A DNA stretch of 28,671 nt from an uncultured Eubacteriales bacterium (GTDB lineage Bacteria; Bacillota; Clostridia; Christensenellales; Borkfalkiaceae). Where the stretch lies: positions 1-28,671 of the forward strand of contig URKE01000022.1 of NCBI GenBank assembly GCA_900548285.1, given 5' to 3'. The notes beneath the pieces are model-generated. The model did not search any database. It had not been told where the DNA came from and was given only the letters and a program-made list of their open reading frames with translations. Numbering within the stretch: the stretch's first letter is position 1; every line of letters starts with the position of its first letter. The translations under genes were made by a program, and so were the position numbers. Below are positions 15,325 through 22,271 of the stretch, piece after piece.

Positions 15325-16670
15325 TATTTTTTAAGAATCATATTTTTGAGATCTTTGATCTCGGTGTTCACTCTCGTGTTTTCTTTGATGAGTTCCGAAA
15401 TTTTATCTCTCGCGTGGATGACCGTCGTGTGATCTCTCCCGCCGAGAGCCTGACCTATCGTAACGAGAGGAATCGACAAAAGTTCCGTCATTAAATACGC
15501 GCAGATCTGGCGCGGCTCGACGACTTCTTTGGTCTTCTTTTTCCCGAGCAGGTCGGAACGCTGAATTTTATAAAAATTGCACACGGCGTCGATAATCGAA
15601 TCCGTCGTGAGAACTTCCTTTTCGCCGTCGCTCGGCGCGCTTTCGTTCAGGGCTTCTTTGGCGAGTTCGAGCGTGATCGGCTCTTCGTGAAGCATCGAGG
15701 CGAAAATCACCTTGTTGAGCATCCCCTCGAGCGATCTCACGTCATTGTCCGAAATTTCCGCAAGATAAAGCGCGACGTCGAGCGAAAGTATGTATTTACG
15801 AAGTTCCGCTTTCTTTTGCAGAATGGCTATTTTCGTTTCGATATCCGGCGGAAGAACCTGCGCCATAAGTCCGCCCTCGAAACGCGTTTTAAGCCTGTCG
15901 GAGAGCAGTTCGATTTCCTTCGGGTGGCAGTCCGCCGATAAAACTATCTGCTTGTTCTGCGAGTAAAGTTCGTTGAATGTGTGGAAAAATTCTTCCTGAG
16001 TGGACTGTTTTTTAGCCAGAAACTGAACGTCGTCGATGATAAGCACGTCCACGTTGCGGTATTTGTTTCGGAAATTCATTCCCTCCTGAGAGTACGCCTT
16101 ACCCTGACGGATAGTCGTGATAAGGTCGCTCGTGAACTTTTCGCAAGTGGCGTAAAGCACGGTTTTCAGGGGGTTGTTCTGTTTTATGTAGTTCGCTATG
16201 GCGTGCATGATATGCGTTTTGCCCAACCCCGCGCCGCCGTAAATAAACAGCGGGTTATAACTGTCCGCAGGGTTTTCCGCAACGGCTTTCGCCGCAGCGT
16301 AAAGATAGCGGTTGGATGAACCGACCACGAACGTATCGAAAGTATATTTTGGGTTGATTGGCGTGGAGTCGATGTCCGACTGCACGGGCGCGACGCCTTT
16401 TCTCGCAAGGTAATCCTCGGTGCTGCCTTCAACGTAAAGTTTGATGTCGGTTACGCCCGTTCCGACGAGTTTCAACGCTTCTCGTATTTTATCCACGAGC
16501 CGCCTTGCGACTTCGGAAGCGAACAATTCCGATTTTGTTGACAGAATGAGTTTAGAACCTATAAGATCGACGGGTTTTAATTGTTCGATATAAGTGGAGT
16601 AGGCTATCGTACTGACGGAAACTTTCAGATGTTTCAAAGCCCTTTCCCAAATCAATTCGTAATTTTCCAT
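15324..16670 (-). CDS. dnaA: Chromosomal replication initiator DnaA
   Basis: AAA+ ATPase that binds DnaA boxes and opens the origin. 448 aa, typical for Firmicutes. Domain I at the N-terminus (YELIWERALKHLKVSVSTIAY), a short linker, then domain III with Walker A GGAGLGKTH near 155, Walker B LIIDDVQFLA near 210 and an arginine-finger region near LSDRLKTRFEGG. Domain IV carries the DNA-binding signature GRDHTTVIHARDKI near 415. Ribosome binding site AGAGGAT. It heads the minus-strand operon with mnmG, the 59-aa gene and the DUF1653 gene. dnaN, which normally follows dnaA, is absent. Confidence 0.98.
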   Translation of the reverse strand: MENYELIWERALKHLKVSVSTIAYSTYIEQLKPVDLIGSKLILSTKSELFASEVARRLVDKIREALKLVGTGVTDIKLYVEGSTEDYLARKGVAPVQSDIDSTPINPKYTFDTFVVGSSNRYLYAAAKAVAENPADSYNPLFIYGGAGLGKTHIMHAIANYIKQNNPLKTVLYATCEKFTSDLITTIRQGKAYSQEGMNFRNKYRNVDVLIIDDVQFLAKKQSTQEEFFHTFNELYSQNKQIVLSADCHPKEIELLSDRLKTRFEGGLMAQVLPPDIETKIAILQKKAELRKYILSLDVALYLAEISDNDVRSLEGMLNKVIFASMLHEEPITLELAKEALNESAPSDGEKEVLTTDSIIDAVCNFYKIQRSDLLGKKKTKEVVEPRQICAYLMTELLSIPLVTIGQALGGRDHTTVIHARDKISELIKENTRVNTEIKDLKNMILKK

Positions 16671-16729
16671 GGTTTATCCTCTCGCGGGAAATTTTACGTT
16701 AAGTAAATACGTTAATTAAAGTACTATAT

Positions 16730-16758
16730 ATAATAAACTAATCGGAGAAAAAAATCAA
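16730..16758 (-). promoter_or_regulatory. Promoter of the dnaA operon
   Basis: Minus strand: TTGATT (16753-16758), a 17-bp spacer and TATTAT (16730-16735). It lies 60 nt upstream of the dnaA ATG in the divergent region shared with recF. Confidence 0.5.
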
Positions 16759-16826
16759 CCGATAAACCCGACGAAAAAAAATTTAAAGTTTTTTGTTTTA
16801 TCTCCGCGGGCAGTTCCCGAACTTAA

Positions 16827-16855
16827 TTGACAAAAAAGTAATTTGAATATATAAT
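16827..16855 (+). promoter_or_regulatory. Promoter of recF
   Basis: Perfect TTGACA (16827-16832), a 17-bp spacer and a perfect TATAAT (16850-16855). The leader to the recF ATG is about 75 nt and includes CGGCTGCGGTCGGCGAATTG, with no clear regulatory fold. Confidence 0.75.
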
Positions 16856-16936
16856 GGTTTTTGTATGTGTTATAGTCTGCTTTCGCACGGCTGCGGTCGG
16901 CGAATTGCGCCCGAAGAATAATTCCGGAGAAATATA

Positions 16937-18028
16937 ATGGTAATCAGATCGTTAAAACTTAAAAACTTCAGAAATTATTCCGAGGAAACGTTTGAATTTT
17001 CGGACGGCGTTAATATCATAAGCGGCGCGAACGCCCAAGGCAAAACCAACTGCGCGGAAGCGATTTTTTACCTTTGCACGGGCTATTCTCCCCGCGCCGG
17101 ACGCGACAAACAGTTGATTATGGCGGGCGCGGACAAGGGCTTCGTTGAGGGCGAGGCGGTTTCGGCTTTCGGAAAAATCAACGTTAACATCGCTTTTTTC
17201 CGTGATAAGAACAAGGAAATCAAAATCAACGGCGTTCCCGTGGCGAAGGTCGGCGAGCTTCTCGGCAACGTGAATTCCGTATTTTTCAATCCCGCGGAAC
17301 TGAAACTTATTCAGGAAGCCCCCGAGGACAGGCGCCGTTTTCTCGATATCTCCCTTTCGCAGATGTCGAGTAAGTATTTTTACGCCTTGCAGAAGTATAA
17401 AAAAGTGCTTACGCAGAGGAACAATCTCCTGAAAGAAAAAGACAGGGAAATGGTTTTTGAAACTCTCCCCGTGTGGGACGTGAGCCTTGCAGGCGCGGGC
17501 GCGAGAGTGATTTGCGAACGCAACGCTTACATCGCGAAACTTGCCCCTTACTCAAAGGAAGCGCATTATCTCATAACCGGCGGAGCGGAGGAAATGACCG
17601 TTTCGGGCGACTATAAATACGAGGGCGAAGAAGGGGAGATTTACGATCAACTTATCGCCGCGCTCAAGGAACGGCTCGAAAAGGATTACGAGTTGGGTTA
17701 TACCACGGTCGGTCCTCACAGGGACGATCTTAAAATCCGCGTCAACGGAATCGACGTGAGAACTTACGGCTCTCAAGGGCAGCAACGCACCTGCGCGTTG
17801 TCGCTCAAACTTGCGGAAACGGAAATTTTCAAAGAACGTTTCGGCGAATATCCCGTGCTTATTTTAGACGACGCTTATAGCGAACTCGATAAGTCGAGAA
17901 GGGAAAACTTAATGACGGCGGCGGAAAAAATGCAGACGATAATAACCTGCACCGAGCCGGACTGCGTGCCTTCGCACGAACTTTATAACAATATAAAAAT
18001 CAGAAACGGAAACATAATAAAAGAATAA
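16937..18028 (+). CDS. recF: DNA replication and repair protein RecF
   Basis: SMC-like ATPase that loads RecA at single-strand gaps with RecO and RecR. 363 aa, typical. The N-terminal LKNFRNYSEETFEF leads to Walker A SGANAQGKTN near 33-42. Near the C-terminus are the ABC signature region GSQGQQRTCALSLKLAE and Walker B PVLILDDAYSELD (about 310-335). Preceded by GGAG and a strong promoter. In most Firmicutes recF sits in dnaA-dnaN-recF-gyrB order; here it is divergent from dnaA and followed by an Mrp-type gene. Confidence 0.96.
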   Translation: MVIRSLKLKNFRNYSEETFEFSDGVNIISGANAQGKTNCAEAIFYLCTGYSPRAGRDKQLIMAGADKGFVEGEAVSAFGKINVNIAFFRDKNKEIKINGVPVAKVGELLGNVNSVFFNPAELKLIQEAPEDRRRFLDISLSQMSSKYFYALQKYKKVLTQRNNLLKEKDREMVFETLPVWDVSLAGAGARVICERNAYIAKLAPYSKEAHYLITGGAEEMTVSGDYKYEGEEGEIYDQLIAALKERLEKDYELGYTTVGPHRDDLKIRVNGIDVRTYGSQGQQRTCALSLKLAETEIFKERFGEYPVLILDDAYSELDKSRRENLMTAAEKMQTIITCTEPDCVPSHELYNNIKIRNGNIIKE

Positions 18029-18036
18029 AAATTACG

Positions 18037-18051
18037 CTATAAGTCGATTAA
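18037..18051 (+). repeat. Dispersed motif, copy 3 (exact)
   Basis: CTATAAGTCGATTAA begins 8 nt after the recF stop, flanked by ACGC and GGCGTTTTTC. It lies between recF and the Mrp gene in the same transcriptional direction. Confidence 0.75.
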
Positions 18052-18093
18052 CGGCGTTTTTCGATATTTATCGGCGTAAAAAAAGGAGATAAG

Positions 18094-18903
18094 ATGAGCG
18101 AGTGTACTCACGACTGCGAAACCTGCGGTCAGACTTGCGAAAAGAAGGAATTTATGGCAAAGCCGCTCCCTTCGACGAAAATCGGCAAGATGATAGCCGT
18201 CATGAGCGGAAAGGGCGGAGTGGGCAAATCTATGGTTACGGATTTGCTCGCGGTAAACACTTTAAGAAGCGGCAGATCGGTCGCCGTGCTGGACGCGGAC
18301 ATAACCGGTCCGTCCGTTCCCAAGGCGTTCGGAATAACGGAAAAGGCGACGGGAACGGAAGACGAAAAAATCAATCCCGTCATAACGAAACAAGGCGTAA
18401 AAATTATGTCGATGAACCTGCTTCTGCCCGAGGATAACGATCCCGTGGTGTGGAGAGGCCCGGTTATAAGCGGCGCGGTGAAACAGTTTTTTACGGACGT
18501 TTACTGGGATAACGTGGACTTTATGTACGTCGATATGCCGCCGGGAACGGGCGACGTTCCGCTCACGGTGTTTCAGTCGCTTCCCGTGGACGGAATCGTA
18601 ATAGTCACCACCCCGCAGGATCTCGTTTCGATGATTGTGGGCAAAGCCGTGAAAATGGCCGAGATGATGAACATAAAGATTCTCGGGATAATCGAAAATA
18701 TGAGTTACGTCGAATGTCCGGACTGCAAAACGAAAATTTACCCGTTCGGGAAAAGCAAACTCGAAGAAGTCGCGGCGGAGTATTCGTTGCCGATTCTTGG
18801 CAGACTTCCGATAACTTCGGAACTTTCCGAACTTACGGACAAAGGCGAAATCGAAAACGTCGGAAATTATCTTACCGACGCGATGAACGTTATTTTAGGA
18901 TAA
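18094..18903 (+). CDS. Mrp/NBP35-type Fe-S cluster carrier ATPase
   Basis: A 269-aa P-loop NTPase of the Mrp/ApbC/NBP35 family, which binds and transfers 4Fe-4S clusters to apo-proteins. The N-terminal Cys cluster C4, C8, C11, C15 resembles the NBP35 N-terminal motif. Deviant Walker A GKGGVGKS is at 39-46, with VAVLDADITGPSVPK after it and DMPPGTGDVPLT as Walker B/switch. A CPDC pair in NMSYVECPDC (near residue 210) is the conserved cluster-binding CXXC. No N-terminal DUF59 domain. Strong AAAAGGAG ribosome binding site. Probably co-transcribed with recF; its own terminator follows at 18946-18979. Confidence 0.93.
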   Translation: MSECTHDCETCGQTCEKKEFMAKPLPSTKIGKMIAVMSGKGGVGKSMVTDLLAVNTLRSGRSVAVLDADITGPSVPKAFGITEKATGTEDEKINPVITKQGVKIMSMNLLLPEDNDPVVWRGPVISGAVKQFFTDVYWDNVDFMYVDMPPGTGDVPLTVFQSLPVDGIVIVTTPQDLVSMIVGKAVKMAEMMNIKILGIIENMSYVECPDCKTKIYPFGKSKLEEVAAEYSLPILGRLPITSELSELTDKGEIENVGNYLTDAMNVILG

Positions 18904-18945
18904 AACGAACGGATTTTTAAATAAATTAAATATCGGTAAAAAATT

Positions 18946-18979
18946 TCGGCGGAAACTATTGAAATTCCGCCGATTTTTT
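18946..18979 (+). terminator. Terminator of the recF-mrp unit
   Basis: A perfect 9-bp stem TCGGCGGAA/TTCCGCCGA (18946-18954 with 18965-18973), then six Ts. Confidence 0.8.
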
Positions 18980-18987
18980 GTTATTAT
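18959..18987 (+). promoter_or_regulatory. Possible promoter overlapping the terminator
   Basis: TTGAAA (18959-18964), a 17-bp spacer and TATTAT (18982-18987). Transcription would start almost at the ribosome binding site AAAGGAG, leaving a leader of only about 9 nt, so this is tentative. Confidence 0.3.
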
Positions 18988-19002
18988 TTAACAAAGGAGA
19001 AT

Positions 19003-20463
19003 ATGATGAGAAAATCTTTACGCTTGTCGGCGGCGCTTTTAATCATCGGATTTGCTTTGACTGCTCTTACGGGTTGCAACGAAGAACCGATTGACACCGT
19101 GTGGGACGGAAATTACATTTATAGCAGTATATATAAGTGCAAAACTAACGGCGAGGACCAGGAATTGCTTGTCGACGAAGTGGTTGCAGACGGCAAAACC
19201 TATAAATACGATCACGTCAGCGATTATATTTATATCGGAAAAACGTTGTTTTTAGACGTAACTTTCATAGACGACGAAGAACGCAGGCAAGTGTTTTTTA
19301 TAAAATATTCGATAGAAGATAACACTCACGAGGTGTTGTGTTACGATACCGAATTCGAGGGCGAAACCTACGGGTTGTCCTGGATCGGCTCACTTTCGCT
19401 CAGACAGGATAAATTATATTTTCCCGCTTCGTTCGAAAGCGGCGAAAAACGTCTTTCGGTTTTAATGTCGTACGATCCGCAAGCAAATTCGCTTAGTTCG
19501 TATTATACCAGAAAAAACGAAGGCGCGACAGGCGGCGGAGGATTGTATTTTACTTATGATTACGGGGATTATTTTGTTTTTGAAAGCGCCGACAAATATT
19601 ATTCCTGCAACAAAATTACGGGAGAAACGTTTTTAATCGACGAGAAGGTAAAAACAAGCACGGCGTTTTCGAACGGATATCGGTTAAAGGAAGACGGCGG
19701 CGACGTGACTATAAGATCCGTCGTAGACGGCTCTGAGAAAAAAATTCTTTCTATTCCGACGGATGAAAGCGTTTATTTCGATAACCGGGGAATTGAAAAC
19801 GGCAAAATTTATATCGATTCGTGGAAAAACAAAAAATATCAGGACAGATACGGTTATCAGGAATACGCGCTTATGTCGTCGATATACGTTTACGATATAG
19901 AAACGGATAAAATATATAATCTTACTCCGCGGGATCCGTCCGACACGAAAGTTTATTCTTTTATAAACGAAAAACTTTTTTTGGAAGAGGACGTTTACGA
20001 GGCTGAAAAACGCGTGAAAGACGACTCCGGGAATTATGTGACAGAGAAATATTTAGCGAGAAGAAATGCGAGAATTTACGAATTCGACGAAAACGGAAAC
20101 GTAGAATATCTTGCAAACCTTTTCCCGAACAAGGAGAAGGAATATTTCAGTTTAGAAGAAGACGGAAATATTCATTGGGGTTATTCTGCTATATGGGAAA
20201 CCGAAAAAGTTCTTAATCCGGAAACCCGCGAAATAAAAAAGGTTAAAGTTCCGAAGATGACGGAAGAGGAGAGATTTACGACTTACGGCGTTAAATGCGG
20301 GGATTTATATTATATTGCCGACGAAGGCAGTTGGTTCAGCGCGAACGCTATCTACAGGTTCGATATGAAAACTAAAAAAGTCGTCAGAGTTCAGTCGCGT
20401 AACGTAACTCCCGGCACGCACGCGTTAGGCGCGGCGGAAATAGATTTTGTATTGCCTTATTAA
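19003..20463 (+). CDS. Putative exported lipoprotein, beta-propeller-like, function unknown
   Basis: A 486-aa protein with a lipoprotein signal peptide: basic start MMRKSLRLS, hydrophobic core LLIIGFALTA, lipobox LTGC with Cys25. The mature part is rich in Tyr, Asp, Glu and Lys with repeated short units of the kind YVYDIETDKIYNLTP and YRFDMKTKKVVRVQS, suggesting a beta-propeller or WD40-like fold. No catalytic motif recognised. AAAGGAG stands 3 nt before the first ATG; a second ATG follows directly. Single gene between two terminators. Probably displayed on the outer face of the membrane. Confidence 0.75.
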   Translation: MMRKSLRLSAALLIIGFALTALTGCNEEPIDTVWDGNYIYSSIYKCKTNGEDQELLVDEVVADGKTYKYDHVSDYIYIGKTLFLDVTFIDDEERRQVFFIKYSIEDNTHEVLCYDTEFEGETYGLSWIGSLSLRQDKLYFPASFESGEKRLSVLMSYDPQANSLSSYYTRKNEGATGGGGLYFTYDYGDYFVFESADKYYSCNKITGETFLIDEKVKTSTAFSNGYRLKEDGGDVTIRSVVDGSEKKILSIPTDESVYFDNRGIENGKIYIDSWKNKKYQDRYGYQEYALMSSIYVYDIETDKIYNLTPRDPSDTKVYSFINEKLFLEEDVYEAEKRVKDDSGNYVTEKYLARRNARIYEFDENGNVEYLANLFPNKEKEYFSLEEDGNIHWGYSAIWETEKVLNPETREIKKVKVPKMTEEERFTTYGVKCGDLYYIADEGSWFSANAIYRFDMKTKKVVRVQSRNVTPGTHALGAAEIDFVLPY

Positions 20464-20472
20464 ATAAAAACG

Positions 20473-20520
20473 TAAAAACAAAGCCCCTGGCGGTTGCGCT
20501 TTCCCGCAACCGCCAGGGGC
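20473..20520 (-). terminator. GC-rich hairpin terminator between convergent genes
   Basis: A 15-bp perfect stem (GCCCCTGGCGGTTGC at 20483-20497, complement at 20506-20520). On the minus strand a T-rich tail follows (AAAAACAAA on plus before 20483), so it ends the minus-strand gene; it may also stop the lipoprotein transcript. Closely related in sequence to the hairpin at 22021-22058. Confidence 0.8.
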
Positions 20521-20541
20521 GAATTTAAACAATAAGCGCGC

Positions 20542-20556
20542 CTATAAGTCGATTAA
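20542..20556 (+). repeat. Dispersed motif, copy 4 (exact)
   Basis: CTATAAGTCGATTAA, preceded by GCGC. The right end of this copy supplies the stop codon (TTA at 20553-20555) of the minus-strand gene. Confidence 0.75.
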
Positions 20557-21758
20557 AGCAGAGTTCTTCTTTGTATTATCCTTCTCGGGTCTATGGTTAA
20601 TCTGTATCCTTCGTTGATATAAATGCCGTTCGGCTGCGAATACGTCGAGTATTCGTAAACGAAAAGTCGCGCTTTTTTAACCTTAAAGTCGGAAGTGATG
20701 ACAAACGTATCGTACATATCCACGGGGCGAGGAAATTTTTCATTTGTCGATGGCGCGCTTCCCGTGCGTGTTAAAAATCCTATTTTGCCATGTTTACTGT
20801 CAGTAGCCGCTATTGTATCTCCGTTTGTAAATTCCAGATAGTTTATGGCTATTTCGAGCATATCGAAATTGTTCATATTTCCGTATTCTTCGCCTATCGG
20901 GTTTTCTTCAGAAAACCCCGCGATATCCGTTCTGAAATATTCTCCGTCCGCAAACGCCGGTATTTTATTTGTCAGATAGGTCATATAATCGCAGAATAAA
21001 CTACGTGATCCAAAGCCTTGAGCTTTGAATCCTTTCAGATAATAGTAGACGGCTTCCACGGTTTTGTTAAAATAGGCGAGCAACAGTGCGTGAGCGTAAT
21101 TTGCAAAAGAGTAATCCTGAAGCCATTTAAAATACTTGTCGTCTTTTGAATATATCGTACAGTCTGCGCCGAGCGGCTTTCTTTTTTCAACGTCGTCGAT
21201 AATGGCAAGCGATTTTTGAATAAATTTTTCTTGTTCTTCTTCGGTGACGTCGGTTCCCACGTCGCAAACTAAACTTAAACAACTAGCCATTACATAATAG
21301 ATCTTGTCCGATGAATCATCGTCTAATATTGTCGGCGCTCCCGCAAGATTGTAATATAATGATTGCATTGCGTTTAAAAAGGAATTGTCGTCGATCACTG
21401 TGCCGATAGGGTTTACATAGGGCGTTTCTTTGTAATCGTCGAATGCGAAGTTTTTGATTATTGTTTTATTTTTTTTCATATCGTTCTCCTTTTGTATTAC
21501 GTTGATTGTTTTTTCTTTTGCAATATTCTCCGGATTTTCCGGATGAGTTACGATTGCGATGCGTTTTTTCAATGCTTCGAGTTCCGATTCAATCTGCGCT
21601 TTTTCTTCCGCGGAAAAAAGAAATTTACCGTCGGACAGCAGCGTTGTGATTTCCGCCATTTTTTTGATGTGCGTCGGAAGGTCGCTGACTCCGCTGTCGC
21701 AGAATTGTGTTTCTTCTTTGATAAGATTAAAAATATCCTCCCTTGTGGCATTGCCCAT
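20553..21758 (-). CDS. Hypothetical protein with interrupted 5' end and internal start
   Basis: A 401-aa frame from the ATG at 21758. Residues 40-75 look like a short coiled coil (SAEEKAQIESELEALKKR). From about 95 on there is a mostly helical domain (DNSFLNAMQSLYYNL, YSFANYAHALLLAYFNKTVEAVYYYLKG) and a beta-rich end. No domain or active site recognised. The start is unclear. The ATG at 21758 has no ribosome binding site. The same frame runs up to an ATG at 21881 with a perfect AAGGAGA, but is broken by TAG at codon 10. An internal ATG at 21479 (MKKNKTIIKNF) has a strong AAAGGAGA and would give 309 aa. Possible readings are a nonsense mutation, two proteins from one frame, or a start at 21479. 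Likely a species-specific cytosolic protein. Confidence 0.6.
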   Translation of the reverse strand: MGNATREDIFNLIKEETQFCDSGVSDLPTHIKKMAEITTLLSDGKFLFSAEEKAQIESELEALKKRIAIVTHPENPENIAKEKTINVIQKENDMKKNKTIIKNFAFDDYKETPYVNPIGTVIDDNSFLNAMQSLYYNLAGAPTILDDDSSDKIYYVMASCLSLVCDVGTDVTEEEQEKFIQKSLAIIDDVEKRKPLGADCTIYSKDDKYFKWLQDYSFANYAHALLLAYFNKTVEAVYYYLKGFKAQGFGSRSLFCDYMTYLTNKIPAFADGEYFRTDIAGFSEENPIGEEYGNMNNFDMLEIAINYLEFTNGDTIAATDSKHGKIGFLTRTGSAPSTNEKFPRPVDMYDTFVITSDFKVKKARLFVYEYSTYSQPNGIYINEGYRLTIDPRRIIQRRTLL

Positions 21759-21851
21759 TTTTGAATTGCGAATTATGTCAATAACCGTCTTTATGGTGTT
21801 TACCTTGTATTCCGAATATCCTCCTGAAAATAATAATGGAAAAACCGTTAT

Positions 21852-21881
21852 CTAACTTGTGTCGAATAAAACAAGGTTCAT
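21852..21881 (-). other. Upstream start with in-frame amber codon
   Basis: ATG at 21881, 7-8 nt after AAGGAGA, encodes MNLVLFDTS and then TAG (21852-21854). The next 31 codons (ITVFPLLFSGGYSEYKVNTI...) are open and in frame with the 401-aa gene. It may be a 9-residue leader peptide or the true N-terminus cut by a nonsense codon. Confidence 0.6.
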
Positions 21882-22013
21882 AAAATTCTCCTTAAACGCG
21901 TTGCGAATTTATTATTCAATCAAAAAACGAAAATCCCTTTTTTTGTTTTTTAAGGGGGCTTTAACCCCGAATTCAGGTTGCTGTTGTTTTTCCGAAACGG
22001 AGATTTTGAGCAA

Positions 22014-22058
22014 TAAAAAAGCCCCGGGCGGTTGCATTTTCACGCAATCGCCCGGGGC
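22014..22058 (-). terminator. GC-rich hairpin terminator
   Basis: A 15-bp stem with one G-U pair (GCCCCGGGCGGTTGC at 22021-22035 with 22044-22058). Six Ts follow on the minus strand. It ends the small gene at 22069-22179 and any cysS read-through. Confidence 0.85.
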
Positions 22059-22068
22059 AAATTAAAAT

Positions 22069-22179
22069 TTAAAATTTTCCGATTAAATAAAACAATTGTT
22101 TCAACAGCGCGCCCACTTCCGAAGGCTCGGAGCGGTTTAACTTGTCCGTTATTCTGATAATTTCTTCTTCCTTGTCCAT
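22069..22179 (-). CDS. Small ORF (36 aa), function unknown
   Basis: Encodes MDKEEEIIRITDKL then NRSEPSEVGALLKQLFYLIGKF, a charged N-terminus followed by an amphipathic helix-like C-terminus. The stop is 11 nt before a strong terminator and the ORF sits about 90 nt after cysS on the same strand. No clear ribosome binding site precedes the ATG, so confidence is limited. No family recognised. Confidence 0.45.
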   Translation of the reverse strand: MDKEEEIIRITDKLNRSEPSEVGALLKQLFYLIGKF

Positions 22180-22215
22180 AATGACAATATGCGTAATCAA
22201 TGCGGAAATATACGC

Positions 22216-22230
22216 CTATAAGTCGATTAA
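22216..22230 (+). repeat. Dispersed motif, copy 5 (exact)
   Basis: CTATAAGTCGATTAA, preceded by ACGC and followed by AGGG, downstream of cysS. Here the motif is on the strand opposite to the adjacent gene. Confidence 0.75.
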
Positions 22231-22271
22231 AGGGCAACCTTTAAATTTTCCGGCTTGATTTTGCGGCGTCA

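Noticed and set aside
16671..16936. Candidate replication origin with DnaA boxes
   Set aside because: Divergent AT-rich gap beside dnaA, but no sequence close to TTATCCACA was found in it; near-matches occur only inside the dnaA coding region.
21859..22065. 68-codon plus-strand frame
   Set aside because: Ends in the terminator hairpin, has no ribosome binding site, and overlaps the 5' end of the minus-strand gene.
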